The notes under the pieces are model-generated. The model was not told the DNA's origin and searched no databases. It was given only the letters and a program-made list of their open reading frames with translations. A stretch of 64,000 bases of DNA. Source: an uncultured Bacilli bacterium (lineage in GTDB: Bacteria; Bacillota_I; Bacilli_A; RF39; UBA660). Numbering within the stretch: position 1 is the first letter of the stretch; every line of letters begins with the position of its first letter. The stretch is from NCBI GenBank assembly GCA_934102335.1, contig CAKOSP010000004.1, positions 1 through 64,000 on the forward strand, written 5' to 3'. A program made the translations under genes and the position numbers. Below are positions 61,532 through 64,000 of the stretch, one piece after another.

Positions 61532-62629
61532 ATGAAAATTCAGAATATAAAATTAAAAAATTTCAGAAATTATGAAAGTTTAAATATTAATTTTGATTCA
61601 AATGTAAATTTAATATATGGAAAGAACGGTACTGGAAAAACCAATATTGTTGAAGCTATATATTATTTGGCTCTTACAAAATCTTTTCGTGTTAATAATG
61701 ATAGACTTTTAATGAAAAAAGGAAGTCTATCTACAACAATTGAGGGTAGTGTTATAACTGATTTAACCACTGATTATAAAATATGCCTTAATGATAAAGG
61801 TAAAAAAACGGAAATAGATGGAAATAAACAGGATAAAATAAGTGATTATGTTTCAAATATTAATGTTGTTTTATTTCAACCTGAGGATACAAAAATAATT
61901 AGTGATGCACCTAGTTATAGAAGAAGGTTATTAAATATTGAGATTAGTCAACTATACAAAGATTATTTGTTATTATTAAATGCCTATGATAAAGTTTTAA
62001 AACATAGAAATTCTTACTTAAAAGAGTTGTATATTAATGGAAATGCTAGTAGAGATTACCTAAATATATTAACATCTAAGTTAATAGAGTTTGGTTTACA
62101 AATAAATAAGTATAGGCAAGAATTTATTGATGAAATAAATGAATATATTGGCAAAATATATAAAAATATTTTTGGCAGTGGAATATTAAGTGTAAAATAT
62201 GTTTCTGATTATAATAACAAAAGTAAAGAAGATTTATTAAATAAGTATCAAACCCTATATCAAAAAGAAATTATTTTGGGTAAAACTCTTTTAGGAATAC
62301 ATCATGATGATTTAGATTTTTCCTTAGATGGAAATAAATTAAAAGATTGGGGAAGTGTTGGTCAAATTAAAAACACTGTTATATCTTTTAAATTGGCCGA
62401 AATAATTATTATTGAAAAAAACAAGGGAGAGTATCCAATATTGATTTTGGATGATTTATTTAGTGAATTGGATAAAGAAAAAATTTTAAATATTTTAAAA
62501 ATGTTAGATAACTATGTACAAACTTTTATTACAACTACAGATATTGAAAATATAGATTTATCATTATTTGACAAATATAAGATATTTAAAGTGGAATATG
62601 GCAAAATAAGGGAGGAAGAAAATGAATAA
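61532..62629 (+). CDS. recF: DNA replication and repair protein RecF
   Basis: SMC-like ATPase of 365 aa: FRNYESLNINF, Walker A GKNGTGKTNIVEAI, QPEDTKIISDAPSYRRRLLN, signature GQIKNTVISFKLAE and Walker B ILILDDLFSELD. It loads RecA at gaps. AGAGGGT precedes the ATG; it overlaps gyrB by 8 nt. Confidence 0.96.
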   Translation: MKIQNIKLKNFRNYESLNINFDSNVNLIYGKNGTGKTNIVEAIYYLALTKSFRVNNDRLLMKKGSLSTTIEGSVITDLTTDYKICLNDKGKKTEIDGNKQDKISDYVSNINVVLFQPEDTKIISDAPSYRRRLLNIEISQLYKDYLLLLNAYDKVLKHRNSYLKELYINGNASRDYLNILTSKLIEFGLQINKYRQEFIDEINEYIGKIYKNIFGSGILSVKYVSDYNNKSKEDLLNKYQTLYQKEIILGKTLLGIHHDDLDFSLDGNKLKDWGSVGQIKNTVISFKLAEIIIIEKNKGEYPILILDDLFSELDKEKILNILKMLDNYVQTFITTTDIENIDLSLFDKYKIFKVEYGKIREEENE

Positions 62630-64000
62630 TGAACAACATTATAATGATAATGATATACAGGTTCTAGAAGGCTTAGAAGCAGTTAGAAAAAGACCTGGTA
62701 TGTATATCGGATCTACTGGTGAAAGAGGATTACATCATTTAGTTTGGGAAATTGTTGATAATTCTGTAGATGAAGCATTAGCTGGGTATTGTGATGATAT
62801 TGAAGTAACAATAGAACCAGGTAATATAATTTCTGTAAAAGATGATGGTCGTGGAATGCCAGTAGGTATGAATAAAAAAACTGGTTTATCAACAATAGAA
62901 ACTATTTTTACTGTCCTACATGCTGGTGGAAAATTTGGCGGAGGCGGTTACAAGGTTTCTGGTGGCCTACATGGCGTTGGAGCCAGCGTTGTTAACGCTT
63001 TATCAACATGGTTGGAAGTTTATGTATATAGAGAAGGCGAAGTACATTATCAAAAATTTGAGAATGGTGGTCATCCTACTGCTCCGATGAAAGTAATTGA
63101 TAAATGTGCAAGTGAAAGAACTGGTACTACGGTAAGATTTAAACCGGATCCAGAAATATTTCAAGAAACAACAGAATATAATTATGAAACTTTGTATAAA
63201 CGTTTACAAGAAATATGCTTTTTAAATAAGGGTCTTAGAATTAGATTATTTGATGATAGAAATATAGAAAAAAAAGAAGCAACATTTTTATATAATGGTG
63301 GGATTATTGAATATGTTCAGATGTTAAATGAAAATAAACATCCAATTCATGATGATGTAATTTATTTTGAAGGCACTGAAGATAATATTTTGATAGAAGT
63401 AGCTTTTCAATATAATGATGGCTATAATCAAGCTATTTATTCTTTTACAAATAATATTAACACTATAGAGGGTGGAACTCATGAAGATGGTGTAAGAAAT
63501 GCTTTAACAAGAGTTATTAACAATTATGCTAAAAATAATAAAATGTTAAAAGATAATGATGATTCTTTAACTGGCGATGATTGTAGAGAAGGCCTTACAA
63601 TGATTATTTCTTGTAAACATCCTGATCCACAGTTTGAAGGACAAACAAAAACAAAATTAGGTAATGTAGAAGTTAGAAAAATAGCTTCAGATATATTTTC
63701 TACAGGTTTTGACAGATATTTAATGGAAAATCCTAGTATTGCTAAAATAATTATAGATAAGTGTATGACTGCTTCAAGAGCTAGATTAGCAGCCAAAAAA
63801 GCACGTGAGTTAACTAGAAGAAAAGGCGGATTAGACTTACAAGCTACTTGGGGAAAACTTACTGATTGTTCTAGTAAAGATCCTTCTATTTCTGAGTTGT
63901 TTATAGTAGAAGGTGATTCTGCCGGTGGTTCAGCAAAAGGTGGAAGAGATCCCAAAACGCAGGCAATCTTACCACTTAGAGGAAAAATTTTAAATGTTGA
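62622..64000 (+). CDS. gyrB: DNA gyrase subunit B, N-terminal 459 residues (cut by window end)
   Basis: GHKL ATPase domain with LEGLEAVRKRPGMYIGST, EIVDNSVDEALAG, DDGRGMPVG and GGKFGGGGYKVSGGLHGVG. The transducer domain and the TOPRIM start EGDSAGGSAKGGRD and LRGKILNVE follow at the window edge. With GyrA it introduces negative supercoils. GGAGGAAG precedes ATG 62622. No stop is reached, and the rest lies past 64,000. Confidence 0.97.
   Translation, partial: MNNEQHYNDNDIQVLEGLEAVRKRPGMYIGSTGERGLHHLVWEIVDNSVDEALAGYCDDIEVTIEPGNIISVKDDGRGMPVGMNKKTGLSTIETIFTVLHAGGKFGGGGYKVSGGLHGVGASVVNALSTWLEVYVYREGEVHYQKFENGGHPTAPMKVIDKCASERTGTTVRFKPDPEIFQETTEYNYETLYKRLQEICFLNKGLRIRLFDDRNIEKKEATFLYNGGIIEYVQMLNENKHPIHDDVIYFEGTEDNILIEVAFQYNDGYNQAIYSFTNNINTIEGGTHEDGVRNALTRVINNYAKNNKMLKDNDDSLTGDDCREGLTMIISCKHPDPQFEGQTKTKLGNVEVRKIASDIFSTGFDRYLMENPSIAKIIIDKCMTASRARLAAKKARELTRRKGGLDLQATWGKLTDCSSKDPSISELFIVEGDSAGGSAKGGRDPKTQAILPLRGKILNV

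Noticed and set aside
62713..63955. Two minus-strand ORFs within gyrB
   Set aside because: They are shadows of gyrB, which is open on the plus strand to the window end and has all family motifs.

Overview
The window comes from the origin of replication of a low-GC, standard-code bacterium of the Bacilli in the wide sense. Evidence is the strong A+T bias, GGAGG/AGGTGA ribosome binding sites, rpoE (delta subunit), long HPF, CdaA/CdaR, a dnaA-dnaN-recF-gyrB block and a rpmH-rnpA-yidC-jag-mnmE-mnmG-rsmG-parB block. A small, compact gut-type genome (Erysipelotrichales/RF39-like) is my inference. TGA is a true stop, because tilS ends in it and prfB reads through one by frameshift.

Layout. Position 1 lies inside a 16S rRNA gene read leftward from two tandem promoters near 510-660. 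From there to oriC (about 57,994-58,319) nearly every gene is on the minus strand, pointing away from the origin. Right of oriC, dnaA, dnaN, a comK-like gene, recF and gyrB (cut by the window end) run rightward. The head-on exceptions are a DUF378 gene, tRNA-Gln(CTG)-gltX and a class A penicillin-binding protein.

Core operons on the left arm: cdaA-cdaR (c-di-AMP); pilin-like/rnr/smpB/DUF3048 with an uncatalogued 35-residue membrane peptide; tilS-ftsH and secG; prfB with the classical programmed frameshift; hpf-secA. The segment 38-49 kb is a compressed version of the Bacillus subtilis order argS/ywiB, prfA-prmC-spoIIR-mntP, rpiB, ywzB, spoIID-spoIIQ. It carries several sporulation/engulfment genes (spoIIR, spoIID, spoIIQ, a YdcC-like lipoprotein, a PbpG-like PBP), some with forespore-sigma-like promoter motifs. 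Where mbl sits in Bacillus there is an unrecognised gene that looks like a decayed actin-like protein.

Accessory parts. Positions 11-12.1, 17.6-18.6 and 24-29.7 kb encode large surface proteins: a SipW-type secreted protein with a jelly-roll module, a Cys-repeat protein with a cohesin-like N-terminus and sortase-like tail, an Ig/cadherin-like membrane protein, and a 1370-residue papain-family protease ending in a dockerin. Positions 29.7-33.8 kb form a small island with two pseudogenes (a zinc-ribbon protein and a DUF4429/SHOCT protein), a HEPN-like gene and a YHYH-domain membrane protein. Three promoters of this island share a TTGTAAT direct repeat of exactly 21 bp period at a fixed distance from the -10 box, and two also share a ~110-bp inverted-repeat element. 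I regard this as the best candidate for an undescribed regulatory unit. An orphan LytTR response regulator lies about 4 kb away.
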